Notes: generated by a model from the sequence alone, not told the origin. DNA of 64,000 nt from JAJZOM01 sp046703545 (GCA_046703545.1 JBJKSX010000059.1:1-64000); one strand, 5' to 3'. Shown: positions 50,728 through 59,292, counted from the stretch's first letter. Made by a program: numbers and translations.

Positions 50728-51543
50728 TTATATAATCTCAGGTGTAAAGGGCTTGAGCAGGTTCATTTTGAAGGCCCTGTCGTAATAAAGGTCCAGTGCC
50801 TTTCTTCCCGCCTCGCCGAAGTCAATGGAGAGTGGGTTCACATACATCCTGATGAACTTCCTCTCCAGTTCCATGTCCTGGTACCTTGCGTATTTCAGCG
50901 AATATTTCACTGCATCATCCTCGTTTTCCATTGAGTACTTTATTGAGTTTTCAAAATCAGCCTTGTACTTCATTGCATTTTCCCTGCCAACTGATTTCTT
51001 GATTGCATTGAACCCCAATGGAATTGGCAGGTCCCCTGCATATTTCTTCCATTCATCGTAGAGATCGAGGACCTTGACCAGGCCCCTGTTCTGGAAAGTG
51101 AGCTGCTCATCATGTATCAGGATGCCTGCGTCTACCTCGCCCGAAAGAACTGCTTCAGGTATCTTGTCGAACCTGACTTCCCTGTATTCCTTTGCCTCTG
51201 GGGCAAACATTCTGTAAAGCAGGTAAGCAGAGGTGAATTTCCCTGGCACTGCCACCACAGCGTCCTTGAGGTCGACATTCTTTTTGGCCACCACTGCGGG
51301 GCCATAGCTTATTCCAAAACTCGCTCCGGAGGTTGTGAGGAAATACTTGTCGTGGACATTGGCATATCCGTTGGCAGATATTGCTGTGACATCGTATAAC
51401 TCCTGGGGAGCCTCCTTGTTGAGCGTTTCAATGTCCTTGACGACCTGGTCGTACTCAAAAGCACATGGAATCTTCTTCTCGAACATTCCGTAAAACATGA
51501 ACGAATCATCTGGATCAGGTGTATGGGCAATTACGAGTTTCAT
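50728..51543 (-). CDS. MqnA/MqnD-like menaquinone biosynthesis protein (COG2107)
   Basis: This 271-aa protein is a periplasmic-binding-like fold enzyme of the MqnA/MqnD family. The opening IAHTPDPDDSFMFYGMF corresponds to the PxDTF-type start of MqnD. It continues with VTAISANGYANVHDKYFLTTSGASFGISYGPA and AVLSGEVDAGILIHDEQLTF. MqnD converts cyclic dehypoxanthinyl futalosine to 1,4-dihydroxy-6-naphthoate in the futalosine route to menaquinone, the quinone expected in Thermoplasmatales respiration. There is no signal peptide, so it is not a transport binding protein. ATG 51543 is preferred over the start at 51561. Confidence 0.85.
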   Translation of the reverse strand: MKLVIAHTPDPDDSFMFYGMFEKKIPCAFEYDQVVKDIETLNKEAPQELYDVTAISANGYANVHDKYFLTTSGASFGISYGPAVVAKKNVDLKDAVVAVPGKFTSAYLLYRMFAPEAKEYREVRFDKIPEAVLSGEVDAGILIHDEQLTFQNRGLVKVLDLYDEWKKYAGDLPIPLGFNAIKKSVGRENAMKYKADFENSIKYSMENEDDAVKYSLKYARYQDMELERKFIRMYVNPLSIDFGEAGRKALDLYYDRAFKMNLLKPFTPEII

Positions 51544-51741
51544 ACAGGGAAATCGCTTCATTGATGATTTTCTTTTCCATTACATATTCAAAACATCATT
51601 ACATAGATTCCTTGTGCGGGAAGGCCACTTTTATTATTCCTCATACTCCAAATAACCTATATTTCCATTGTCAACACATAAAATATAGGCTATTTCATTA
51701 AATAGTGTGTTGGAATCCTTTAGTTCTCTTGGGTGATCTCA

Positions 51742-52671
51742 ATGGAAAAGATTCTAATTGCCTTTGGAGGGAATGCGCTTCTCAGAAATGGTGATGCCGG
51801 AACTTTCGATTCGCAGCTTGCGAGAGCAAGGGAGGCCTTCGCAAAGATATCCCCTATTATTTCCGACAACAATGTGATAATAACACACGGAAATGGCCCA
51901 CAGGTTGGCAATATTCTGCTCCAGAATGAGATAGCTTCCTCACAGGTTACGCCTTTGCCTTTGCATTCCTGCGGATCCATGTCGCAGGGGCTCATTGGGG
52001 AAATCCTCCTGACCGCCTATGATTCGGTTAAGCACGAAAGCGGGATAATGAAGGAGGGGACTTCAATTATCACGAGAACAGTGGTTGACCCAGAGGATCC
52101 GGCATTCAAAAACCCCACAAAACCCATAGGCCCGTACTATGACCAGGAAGTTTCATTAAAGCTCCAGAAAGAAAAAGGTTGGACCATGAGGCTTGAGGAG
52201 GGAAAGGGCTACAGGAGAGTTGTCCCTTCACCAAAACCAAAGGACATCCTGGAGAGAAATGTTGTCTTCAATGTGCTGAATGATGGCTTTCTGCCTATCT
52301 GCACGGGGGGCGGAGGATTTCCAGTTGTACAGACGCCTGACGGTTTCAGGGGAGTCGACGCAGTGATAGACAAGGATCTGGCATCATCCCTTCTGGCTGC
52401 AATACTTGAGGTTGACAAGTTCATTATTCTCACGGACGTTGAAGGAGTCTACAGGAACTTTGGTACTGACAGGCAGGAACTCATAAACTCAGTCTCGGTG
52501 GGAGAAATGGAAATGGAATTTGCAGAGGACAGGTTTCCAAAGGGGAGCATGGGGCCCAAGGTGACGGCAGCGATGGAATTTGCCAGGAAAAGCGGAAAAA
52601 AAGCCATTATAGGCTCCCTTGACCATGCCGGGAAAGTGATAAATGAAGAAAGTGGGACCCTGATTCACTGA
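51742..52671 (+). CDS. arcC: carbamate kinase
   Basis: This 309-aa amino acid kinase-fold enzyme reversibly makes ATP from carbamoyl phosphate and ADP. Motifs are IAFGGNALL, VIITHGNGPQVGN, ICTGGGGFPVV, VDAVIDKDLASSLLAA and ILTDVEGVY with FPKGSMGPKVTAA. The ATG 51742 is preceded by GGTGAT, a strong ribosome-binding site about 5 bases upstream; GTG 51733 is less likely. No arginine deiminase or ornithine carbamoyltransferase gene lies nearby, so its direction in the cell is unclear. The carAB genes are 3.5 kb away. Confidence 0.94.
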   Translation: MEKILIAFGGNALLRNGDAGTFDSQLARAREAFAKISPIISDNNVIITHGNGPQVGNILLQNEIASSQVTPLPLHSCGSMSQGLIGEILLTAYDSVKHESGIMKEGTSIITRTVVDPEDPAFKNPTKPIGPYYDQEVSLKLQKEKGWTMRLEEGKGYRRVVPSPKPKDILERNVVFNVLNDGFLPICTGGGGFPVVQTPDGFRGVDAVIDKDLASSLLAAILEVDKFIILTDVEGVYRNFGTDRQELINSVSVGEMEMEFAEDRFPKGSMGPKVTAAMEFARKSGKKAIIGSLDHAGKVINEESGTLIH

Positions 52672-52681
52672 TCCAGGCCAC

Positions 52682-53326
52682 TTATTTCCTGAAGAAAAGG
52701 TTTGCTTCGCTGGCTATTCTACCAGACTTGACAAAGTCATTGAGAACCTTTTCAAGATGGTTCTGTGAGATGTTCAGGCCGTAGTGCTCATGAAGCAGAT
52801 TCCCGACCCCCTTGAGGTCAAGCTTGCTGTCAAGGCTCTTGGACAGAAGGTTATCCAGGTCCTCGTAGACGTTCCAGGGGAAGATGAACCATGTCCACTT
52901 TTCACCCGATACTTCCTGGCCGTAAAAGTCAGGTATGAAATCTGACCTTGTGATGTGAAGCATTGTTGCAGTCTTGAGTTCCAGCGGTTCCTGGCCCTTG
53001 ACGAAGTCGTAGGCAAGCTGCATGCTCTGCCCTGTGTCTGTTATGTCATCCACAACAAGCACCTTCTTGCCCTTCAGATTCAGTTTCCCTGGGTCATTCA
53101 GTACCGCCTTTCCATCCTTCGTGGCTGTCAAACCCCAGTGCTCCGTCTTTATGGAAAGCAGGTCCTTGATCCACAACGAGTCCGAAAGAATCCTTGCAGG
53201 AACCAGGCCTCCGCGCGACAGGCCAATTATTACGTCAGGCGTGAAATTGTCTACAACTTTTTCCCTAATCAGGCTGCACCAGTTTTCAATGTCATCCCAA
53301 GAGACTATCTGTGCTCTGAAATCCAT
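52682..53326 (-). CDS. purine-type phosphoribosyltransferase with C-terminal extension (COG2236)
   Basis: This 214-aa protein has a type I phosphoribosyltransferase domain (about 1-150): IIGLSRGGLVPARILSD and the PRPP loop VLVVDDITDTGQSM. Such enzymes join hypoxanthine, xanthine or guanine to PRPP. The last 60 residues (LDLKGVGNLLHEHYGLNISQ, then a second helix and SGRIASEANLFF) resemble a winged helix, which could bind nucleic acid or mediate oligomer contacts. It is convergent with arcC. Confidence 0.88.
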   Translation of the reverse strand: MDFRAQIVSWDDIENWCSLIREKVVDNFTPDVIIGLSRGGLVPARILSDSLWIKDLLSIKTEHWGLTATKDGKAVLNDPGKLNLKGKKVLVVDDITDTGQSMQLAYDFVKGQEPLELKTATMLHITRSDFIPDFYGQEVSGEKWTWFIFPWNVYEDLDNLLSKSLDSKLDLKGVGNLLHEHYGLNISQNHLEKVLNDFVKSGRIASEANLFFRK

Positions 53327-53442
53327 GGACTACCAAACCTCTATTGTGTATTCAATTTAAACGTATGTCCTATTCTGCGAGGCTTCATCCAACTGTATCC
53401 TGCCTCCGCAGATCCGGGATATATACAAAGGGGTAGGAATAG

Positions 53443-53449
53443 TTTAATA
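53443..53449 (+). promoter_or_regulatory. TATA box for stomatin-like gene
   Basis: TTTAATA is centred 26 bp before ATG 53472, favouring that leaderless start over TTG 53463. Confidence 0.55.
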
Positions 53450-53471
53450 GGACTCATATAATTTGTTTTGT

Positions 53472-54290
53472 ATGAGCACACTGGATATTTTTCTGATAAT
53501 AGTTGTCCTCATAATACTCTTCATATTCCTGTCGGGGCTGCATATCCTGAAGGAGTGGGAGAGGGGGGCAGTGTTTACCCTGGGAAGATTTTCACAGATC
53601 AAGGGACCGGGTGTAATCTATGTATGGCCTATAGTGAGCAAGGTTTCCACCATCCTGTCAACAAGGATACAGGTGGTTTCCTTCAAGACTGAGAGCACAT
53701 TCACAAAAGACAATGTCCCGATCAATGTGGACGCTGTGATGTATTTCCAGATCATTGACACGCAGAAAGCTGTCCTCAATGTTGAGAACTACGCAGCGGC
53801 AACCAACTTCTCCGCGCAGACCACACTCAGGGAGGTTCTCGGCAAGAGTTCCTTTGATGAAGTCCTGTCTGAAAGGGAGAAGATCGGTGAAGCCGCGAGA
53901 GAGATCATTGACGAGAAGACAGAGAACTGGGGAGTCAAGGTCTCCTCCGTGGAGATCAGGGATGTCATAGTTCCAAATAACCTCCAGGAGGCCATGTCAA
54001 GGCAGGCTTCGGCAGAGAGGGAGAGGAGATCAAGGGTCACCCTTGCCCTGGCTGAAGTTGAAGCCGCACAGAAGATGGTCGAGGCAGCAAACCAGTACAC
54101 CCACAACCCGACTGCATTCCAGCTCAGATGGATGAACATCCTTTACGAGATAGGTCTTGAAGGCAAGGGCACACTGATGATGATACCCGCCAACACTCCT
54201 GCAGTTGGGGTTTCTGATCCAATAGCTGCCATAGGGCTGGACGAAATAACGAAAAGGGCAAAAAAAGCTACGGGGAATGCAGACCAGTAA
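53472..54290 (+). CDS. SPFH/stomatin-like membrane protein (slipin)
   Basis: This 272-aa protein has one N-terminal hairpin or span (about 4-23), then the SPFH domain: LKEWERGAVFTLGRF, KGPGVIYVWPIV, FTKDNVPINVDAVMYFQI and TLREVLGKSSFDEVLSEREKI. A coiled-coil-prone helix (about 180-210) follows with RQASAERERRSRVTLALAEVE. Slipins form membrane microdomain cages and in archaea are usually paired with the NfeD/STOPP protease, which is absent here. Its 3' end overlaps the convergent ksgA by 23 bp. Confidence 0.92.
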   Translation: MSTLDIFLIIVVLIILFIFLSGLHILKEWERGAVFTLGRFSQIKGPGVIYVWPIVSKVSTILSTRIQVVSFKTESTFTKDNVPINVDAVMYFQIIDTQKAVLNVENYAAATNFSAQTTLREVLGKSSFDEVLSEREKIGEAAREIIDEKTENWGVKVSSVEIRDVIVPNNLQEAMSRQASAERERRSRVTLALAEVEAAQKMVEAANQYTHNPTAFQLRWMNILYEIGLEGKGTLMMIPANTPAVGVSDPIAAIGLDEITKRAKKATGNADQ

Positions 54291-55026
54291 GATAACTGGT
54301 TGCCATCTCCAAAAGCTCCTCTGGAGACAATTCTCCAACCCTTTTTTCTCCATATTTTGAATCTATTCCCTTAAGAACTGTTGAAATTTTCTTTCTTCTT
54401 GAAGAGAAGAGCCTCTTGAAAATATTATCAGCGGCTGCGATCTGCATCTCTTCATATTCTTTTCTCGGTATGATTTCCACAACAGCAGAGTCCACCTCCG
54501 GAACTGGGAGAAATGAGTTCCGGGACACATTGGCAATTATCCTTACCCTGTACCTGAGTTGTGCATTGACGCTCAACCTGGAATAATCCTTTGTGTCCGG
54601 GCGCGCAACCAGCCTCTGGCAGAATTCCTTCTGGAACATTAGGACAGCCTTACTGAATGTGTAACTGCTAAGCCTGAATATTATCTCGGAAGAGATCTGG
54701 TATGGGACATTTCCCACGATACCATCGAAAGATGAGGGTTGGGCCTCCAGAAAATCTCCTTTGATTACACTGAGCCGCCCCTCTTCAATACGGTCGGAAA
54801 ATTTAGTGGAAAGCTCCTCGGCAAACCTGTGGTCAGCTTCAATCGCGATCACGTTGAAGCCTGCCTTCAGAAGAAGGCCCGTTATCACCCCGGTTCCCGG
54901 TCCAATCTCCAGAACGGAAGAGCCCTCGGGGAGTCCCAGCGATGATACTTCAAAAGCTGCAACTTTCAGGTTCTTGAGGAGCACCTGGCCGTACTTTCTG
55001 GTATAAAGTCCACGGGGTCCTGGCAT
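54268..55026 (-). CDS. ksgA: 16S rRNA adenine dimethyltransferase KsgA/Dim1
   Basis: This 252-aa methyltransferase dimethylates the two adjacent adenines in helix 45 of 16S rRNA during small-subunit maturation. It has SAM motif I LEIGPGTGVIT (39-49), AIEADHR, GDFL, the NLPY-type active site as NVPY (106-109) and FQKEFCQRLVA. The usual N-terminal FLxD after GQ is altered (GQVLLKNL). Its ATG overlaps the DUF655 stop by one base (TAATG). It is the last gene of the leftward superoperon. Confidence 0.95.
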   Translation of the reverse strand: MPGPRGLYTRKYGQVLLKNLKVAAFEVSSLGLPEGSSVLEIGPGTGVITGLLLKAGFNVIAIEADHRFAEELSTKFSDRIEEGRLSVIKGDFLEAQPSSFDGIVGNVPYQISSEIIFRLSSYTFSKAVLMFQKEFCQRLVARPDTKDYSRLSVNAQLRYRVRIIANVSRNSFLPVPEVDSAVVEIIPRKEYEEMQIAAADNIFKRLFSSRRKKISTVLKGIDSKYGEKRVGELSPEELLEMATSYLTGLHSP

Positions 55027-55574
55027 TATCTCGCCACGAAGAGTTTGTGCTTCTCGTAGCGCTCCTGGAGTTCTATTGTGATTCTTCCGGCAATCATCTT
55101 CTGCGGATTGTGAACCGTCTTTACCCTTTCTGTGAGGTCATGAAAGCTCTCGAAAGGCTTCTTCTTCCTCTCATCAAGAATGTTCCACATGGTCTTGTTT
55201 CCAAGCCCGGGAAGGAGTTCCAATGAGTGCATCCTCGTTGATATTGATTCTGCTTCGTTGAAGAACTTGATAAAATCGTTCTCTCTGCTGCCAATGATGG
55301 TCTCAAGGGTGAATGGAAGTTCAGTTGTGGCTGCATTTGTGAGATCTGAATAGGAAATTCTCCTCTTTACGGACATTACCTTGTCGCGCCTATCCTGCTC
55401 CTTTCCGATGTAAATCCTGTCTCCTATGGCCATAACAGCATTGGCTTTTGGAATTATTTCCAGAAGCTTGAACTCTGTTTCGCCCACAGCGAGCGCTATA
55501 GCAGTCTTGTGATAACTCTTATCGTCCGCCCTGCCCTGCGGCAGGTAATCTAGAACATATGCATACTCTTCCAA
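55026..55574 (-). CDS. DUF655 predicted RNA-binding protein (COG1491)
   Basis: This 182-aa protein has an N-terminal OB/S1-like part (EYAYVLDYLPQGRADDKSYH, AVMAIGDRIYIGKE) and a C-terminal helix-hairpin-helix (HSLELLPGLGNKTMWNILDERKKKPF shortened here as LELLPGLGNKTMW). The family is archaea-specific and always found near rpoF and ksgA, suggesting RNA binding in translation or ribosome maturation. It links to ksgA by a TAATG overlap and follows rpo4 by 19 bp. Confidence 0.92.
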   Translation of the reverse strand: MEEYAYVLDYLPQGRADDKSYHKTAIALAVGETEFKLLEIIPKANAVMAIGDRIYIGKEQDRRDKVMSVKRRISYSDLTNAATTELPFTLETIIGSRENDFIKFFNEAESISTRMHSLELLPGLGNKTMWNILDERKKKPFESFHDLTERVKTVHNPQKMIAGRITIELQERYEKHKLFVAR

Positions 55575-55593
55575 GAATCAAAGCCTCCCCGCC

Positions 55594-55899
55594 TTACTCG
55601 CCGAGAAAATAATCGACGAGGCTATTTAAATCTTCCTCGGAAAGTAAAATACTGTAACTGGACAGTATGCTTGTCACTTCCTCACGGCTCTTGGGAAACA
55701 GGTCAACGAGCTTCACCGCGACCTTTTCTGGAAACTTGAATTTCTTGACCAGTTCAGAAGAGAGCTTCTTGGCATCTTTTCCCTTCATCTTCAGGAATGC
55801 TTCTGTGTATCCAAGATTTTCGGCTTCCGTTTCGTCATGTTCCGTCTTCTTGGAAAGTATGTCGAAAGCTTCTGGTATGGTTATAAATTTGCTTTTCAT
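55594..55899 (-). CDS. rpo4: RNA polymerase subunit Rpo4 (RpoF)
   Basis: This 101-aa protein is the archaeal counterpart of eukaryotic RPB4. With Rpo7 it forms the polymerase stalk that binds emerging RNA. The family order is visible: short beta N-terminus FITIPEAFDIL, helices with LGYTEAFLKMKG and the HRDC-like ending FPKSREEVTSIL, SEEDLNSLVDYF. It overlaps the L21e stop by one base (TAATG), a coupling repeated through this operon. Confidence 0.93.
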   Translation of the reverse strand: MKSKFITIPEAFDILSKKTEHDETEAENLGYTEAFLKMKGKDAKKLSSELVKKFKFPEKVAVKLVDLFPKSREEVTSILSSYSILLSEEDLNSLVDYFLGE

Positions 55900-56198
55900 T
55901 ATCTACCTTCTATCTTCTTCAGGTGAACCGGGCCTGCAAGAACCTCTTTCTTGACGCTGCCCACCTTGACTGTTAGGAGGTAGCATTCTCCCTGCTTGCC
56001 TGATATTCTCCCTGTAAGGCCCTGAAAACCGTGATGGGGCATACCTGCATGGACAGATGGTTCAATGTTGACAGCTGCGAGATCTCCGACTTCGAAGGTC
56101 TTAAAGAATCTAGTAACCGGTGGAAGTCCCTTGTCCTTGACACGTTTTGTCATTTTCATTCTAGAGCCCGCTCTTGGGCCGTGTGACATCTTAACCAT
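55899..56198 (-). CDS. rpl21e: large ribosomal subunit protein eL21
   Basis: This 99-aa protein matches archaeal/eukaryotic L21e: MVKMSHGPRAGSRMKMTKRV, FFKTFEVGDLAAVNIEPSVHAGMPHHGFQG as a KOW-like core, TGRISGKQGECYLLTV and the VHLKKIEG end. It binds 23S rRNA. GGTGA lies 5-6 bases before ATG 56198, the standard ribosome-binding site in this operon. Its stop overlaps the rpo4 start. Confidence 0.95.
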   Translation of the reverse strand: MVKMSHGPRAGSRMKMTKRVKDKGLPPVTRFFKTFEVGDLAAVNIEPSVHAGMPHHGFQGLTGRISGKQGECYLLTVKVGSVKKEVLAGPVHLKKIEGR

Positions 56199-57377
56199 TT
56201 ATTCACCATTCCTGTGGATCCAGATGACATCCAGAGACTCAACGGACAGTTGTTCACCGTACTGTTCAGATAAACTGGGAGTGGTTCTCCCCTGGTCTCC
56301 ATGAATCAGTTCCTTTATGTAAGTGCCCGACTGGGCCCGAACATTTATCACTGCCTGGCTGCCTGATACCTCTTCGATTACCATGGAGTTTATCTTCTTG
56401 TCTCTAACGAGATCAGATCTTCTGGTAGATACCCTTAATGGTGTCCTTTGATAAATATGTTTTCCAGTTAGTTTTTCGCAGGAGTCCCTGAGCCTTTCCC
56501 TGTCAATCCCGCTCTCGCTTTTCACTGTGACCCTGTAACTCTTGTCGGGAGTGTTTGCCTTCAGTTCCGCAACCTCGGACTTGTGTGCAAACCTGAGGCC
56601 ATCAACTTCAACGCCCATTCCGGATGTGTTTATTGAATTCCCCAAAGCCTCAAGGTCGATGGACCTGACCTTCGGCTCCATGGATTCCACAATAAACTCC
56701 CTTCCATTTCCCAGCATCCTGACATCAACATCCTCCCTTCCTGCACCATGAAGGAAATAGTTCCGTCCCCTGGTCATGGGTTTGAGCTTGTCGCCAATTA
56801 CGGTTTCAATTGATTCCTCCACCCCCTTCTTGTGTATCCACCTTGTCTGGGGGATGTCTCGCCTGAGCTTCCTGTATTTTCCGTAAATGTAGAGGTTCTT
56901 TGATTTTACCGTGAAAGAATCGTAGTTGAGGTCAACCACCACTGTAATGTCGGGCTCCTTGAACTCCGCCTGTTTTCCTGTGGAATCTGACACTATCTTG
57001 CCAAGTTCCCTGTTGAATTCCCTCTTCGCAGGCTCACCTTCCTCACCGAAGGATGCCTGGAGCCTCTCTTCGAGGGCTGTGGACTCATCAGGAAATTTTG
57101 ACCCTATGAGAAATGTGGAGAACTCTATGCCCACGACCTGATTCTGGAATTCCTGTGCGTAATCGTCCAGCTTCAGGAAAACACCGTTGCAGATGCGGCA
57201 TTCGTTCTCCTCCACAAGTTTGAATCCTGAATTTGAAAAAGTCTGCTCGTGTTCGTGAAAAAAGGTTTCACCCCTCTCAGCATTTGATATCCCGGTTCCA
57301 AGCTTGGCAAATGAACGGCCAAAACACCGTTTGCAGATGCCCGGAATATCAGAATTCTGCGGGGATTCTGTTGGCAT
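56199..57377 (-). CDS. pus10: tRNA pseudouridine synthase Pus10
   Basis: This 392-aa enzyme makes pseudouridine at tRNA positions 54 and 55. It has an N-terminal THUMP-like zinc domain (CKRCFGRSFAKLG and CRICNG) and the catalytic half with GAGREDVDVRMLGNGREFIVE, where the Asp in EDVDVRM is catalytic, and QRTPLRVSTRRSD, then AQSGTYIKELIHGD near the end. The open frame starts at 57440, but ATG 57377 overlaps the rpo12 stop as TAATG, matching the operon's pattern. Its stop abuts the L21e start. Confidence 0.94.
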   Translation of the reverse strand: MPTESPQNSDIPGICKRCFGRSFAKLGTGISNAERGETFFHEHEQTFSNSGFKLVEENECRICNGVFLKLDDYAQEFQNQVVGIEFSTFLIGSKFPDESTALEERLQASFGEEGEPAKREFNRELGKIVSDSTGKQAEFKEPDITVVVDLNYDSFTVKSKNLYIYGKYRKLRRDIPQTRWIHKKGVEESIETVIGDKLKPMTRGRNYFLHGAGREDVDVRMLGNGREFIVESMEPKVRSIDLEALGNSINTSGMGVEVDGLRFAHKSEVAELKANTPDKSYRVTVKSESGIDRERLRDSCEKLTGKHIYQRTPLRVSTRRSDLVRDKKINSMVIEEVSGSQAVINVRAQSGTYIKELIHGDQGRTTPSLSEQYGEQLSVESLDVIWIHRNGE

Positions 57378-57508
57378 TATCTCGCTACTATCTGCTTCTC
57401 TATGCTGGGTCTTTCCTTGATGAATACCCTTGAACCGCACTCACACTCAATTTCTGCAGTTCCGAATGACTTCTCAAGGGGTCTTCCGCATCTGATGCAC
57501 TTATACAT
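57377..57508 (-). CDS. rpo12: RNA polymerase subunit Rpo12 (RpoP), 43 aa
   Basis: This small gene runs from ATG 57508 to TAA 57377-57379. The product is the archaeal RPB12 homologue: zinc ribbon C4-x2-C7 (YKCIRCG) and C22-x-C24 (IECECGSR), followed by the hallmark VFIKERP. It stabilises the Rpo3-Rpo10-Rpo11 assembly platform. The second Cys pair is C-x-C rather than the common C-x2-C. The start overlaps the L37Ae stop by 8 bp and the stop overlaps the pus10 ATG, so position also supports it. Confidence 0.93.
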   Translation of the reverse strand: MYKCIRCGRPLEKSFGTAEIECECGSRVFIKERPSIEKQIVAR

Positions 57509-57761
57509 TCTTTGCTTCCTCAGTAGCCAGTACCACACGCGCCCTTTCCGGTGCATATGATCCGCCAGCGAACTTATAATCGCAGTGCCTGCACTGCCAA
57601 ATTCCAGCAGAAACTCTCCTTACCTTCTTCTTTTTGCAGGAGGGACAGTTATAGTAGGCGATCTTCTGCTTGTTTATCTCATTCCACGCTTTTCTGACTG
57701 TGACTCCATATCGGGGCCCGAAACGGCCTGCTGCACCGACTTTAACTGTTCTCTTGGACAT
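57501..57761 (-). CDS. rpl37ae: large ribosomal subunit protein eL43 (L37Ae)
   Basis: This 86-aa zinc-binding ribosomal protein has the typical start MSKRTVKVGAAGRFGPRYG and zinc ribbon C-x2-C-x14-C-x2-C (NCPSCKKKKVRRVSAGIW then QCRHCDYKFAGG), with GGSYAPE near the end. ATG 57761 is chosen for its match to the family and the GTGAT ribosome-binding site 4 bases upstream; GTG 57770 would overlap the rrp42 stop as GTGA. Confidence 0.95.
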   Translation of the reverse strand: MSKRTVKVGAAGRFGPRYGVTVRKAWNEINKQKIAYYNCPSCKKKKVRRVSAGIWQCRHCDYKFAGGSYAPERARVVLATEEAKNV

Positions 57762-57766
57762 CTTTA

Positions 57767-58549
57767 TCACTTAAGATATTTCTTGCGAATTTGTTTTCCT
57801 GTATCGCTTGATATCTTTATAGCTTTTCTTATCTCGTCGAGATCAAATGAGCCTGAATCGCCCTTCTGCATGGCCCTTATGTGACCGTCCTCGCTGATTG
57901 AAACAGTTATCCTTGCGGATGCAAGCTGTTCTTCCTCAACGGTTGGGTCAACCACGAGGTATTCGCCAATCTTGGACATGGTCACTGCTATTGGGGTTGT
58001 TGTTATTGGCAGCTGGAAATCCTTTCCACCCTCCTTGGAGGCCGGCACAATAGCTGTTTTAAGCGCAGACAGAACGCCAAGCGTGCATGCATCTATCAGG
58101 TTGCCGTCGTAATCAATGACATCAATGTCGATGAAGACGATCCAGACCTTCTTGCCTGCTTCGATCACAAGCTTCTGGAGGTCGATCATCTTGCTTTCCC
58201 TTATTCCCCTGTCCACGACCCTTGCGATCTCAACCGCGTTCTCGTTGGGCGGGCCTGACTCAAATGTGGGGAATGCCATTGGAAGAAGTTCCACGTTGGT
58301 TGTGAGCACACCCTGGTTTGGAGTGTCCGGGAATGGTTCTCCTGACTCTATCTTAACGCCTGCGACGATCTTGGTTTTCCCAAGTTTGACAAGTGCGGAA
58401 CCTGCCGCCCTGGGCACGTAATTTGTCTGTATATCGAGCTCCCTGTAATCGGTGAAGCCCCTGCCATCGGCCCTCTGTCCTTCCTTGAGTTTTGAAAGTA
58501 TGTAATCCCTCTTTATCTCGGAGAGGATTCCTGCCTCATCTCTCGGCAT
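57767..58549 (-). CDS. rrp42: exosome complex subunit Rrp42
   Basis: This 260-aa RNase PH-fold protein is the non-catalytic ring partner of Rrp41. Signatures are LKEGQRADGRGFTDYRELDI at the start, SALVKLGKTKIVAGVKIE, FESGPPNENAVEIARVVDRGIRES and VFIDIDVIDYDGNLIDA. Alternating Rrp41-Rrp42 trimers form the 3'-5' RNA-degrading ring. Its ATG overlaps the rrp41 stop by one base (TAATG). Confidence 0.96.
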   Translation of the reverse strand: MPRDEAGILSEIKRDYILSKLKEGQRADGRGFTDYRELDIQTNYVPRAAGSALVKLGKTKIVAGVKIESGEPFPDTPNQGVLTTNVELLPMAFPTFESGPPNENAVEIARVVDRGIRESKMIDLQKLVIEAGKKVWIVFIDIDVIDYDGNLIDACTLGVLSALKTAIVPASKEGGKDFQLPITTTPIAVTMSKIGEYLVVDPTVEEEQLASARITVSISEDGHIRAMQKGDSGSFDLDEIRKAIKISSDTGKQIRKKYLK

Positions 58550-59292
58550 TATTCACCACCTCTTTCCTTTGCAATGGACTCAAACTTGCCGGCCAGTGCC
58601 TCACGCTGCAGGGCGTAAATCTTCTTCATTGCTTCCTGCATCATTCCAACCGCCTTGTCGAATTCTTCCACGGTGAGGTCTCCATCCATCTGCATGAGCA
58701 CAACCTTTCCAGACTGGGCCAGCATCCCCATTGGGAGATCTGCCTCTCCGAAATTGTCCTCCTCCTTTCCGAGGTCCAGGACTATCTGTCCCTCCACCTT
58801 TCCAGCAGTGCATCCCACAACAAGATCCCTCATTGGTATGCCTGCCGCAGCGAGCGCAACAGATGCTGCCGTCAGTCCGGCAATCCTTGTGCCTGCATCG
58901 GCCTGGAGGACTTCTATGGTCACATCGATCTGTGCCCTTGGGAATAGTTCCACCATAACTGCATTCTGCAGTGCTTCCGAAATGACCTTTGAGATTTCGA
59001 CCGACCTTCTGTCCGGTCCCGGCCTCTTCCTTTCATCCACCGAGAATGCTGCCATGTTGTACCTTGCCTTCACTATGGCTTTCTCTATATCCTGAGTGTG
59101 CTTTGGATAAGCTTCCCTGGGTCCATATACCGCAACAAGTATCTTGTTGCCCCCCCATTCAATGAAAGCCGAGCCGTCGGCCCTTTCAAGAACGTTTGTT
59201 TCTATCTTCAGGGGCCTCAGTTCTGTTGGCGACCTTCCGTCAAGCCTGAGTCCCTTCTTGTCAATCAACTTAATATCGCTTGCTGTTCCCAT
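58549..59292 (-). CDS. rrp41: exosome complex exonuclease Rrp41
   Basis: This 247-aa protein is the catalytic RNase PH-like subunit of the archaeal exosome, a phosphate-dependent 3'-5' exoribonuclease. It has RLDGRSPTELRPL, RKRPGPDRRSVEISKVISEAL as RNA/phosphate-binding arginines, LQADAGTRIAGLTAASVAL, and the active-site acidic loop in LMQMDGDLTVEEFD. GGTGA precedes ATG 59292, which abuts the rrp4 stop. Confidence 0.97.
   Translation of the reverse strand: MGTASDIKLIDKKGLRLDGRSPTELRPLKIETNVLERADGSAFIEWGGNKILVAVYGPREAYPKHTQDIEKAIVKARYNMAAFSVDERKRPGPDRRSVEISKVISEALQNAVMVELFPRAQIDVTIEVLQADAGTRIAGLTAASVALAAAGIPMRDLVVGCTAGKVEGQIVLDLGKEEDNFGEADLPMGMLAQSGKVVLMQMDGDLTVEEFDKAVGMMQEAMKKIYALQREALAGKFESIAKERGGE

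Noticed and set aside
50728..51543. Calling the MqnD-like protein an ABC transporter binding protein
   Set aside because: There is no signal peptide or lipobox and no transporter genes nearby; the opening motif fits the MqnA/MqnD enzymes better.
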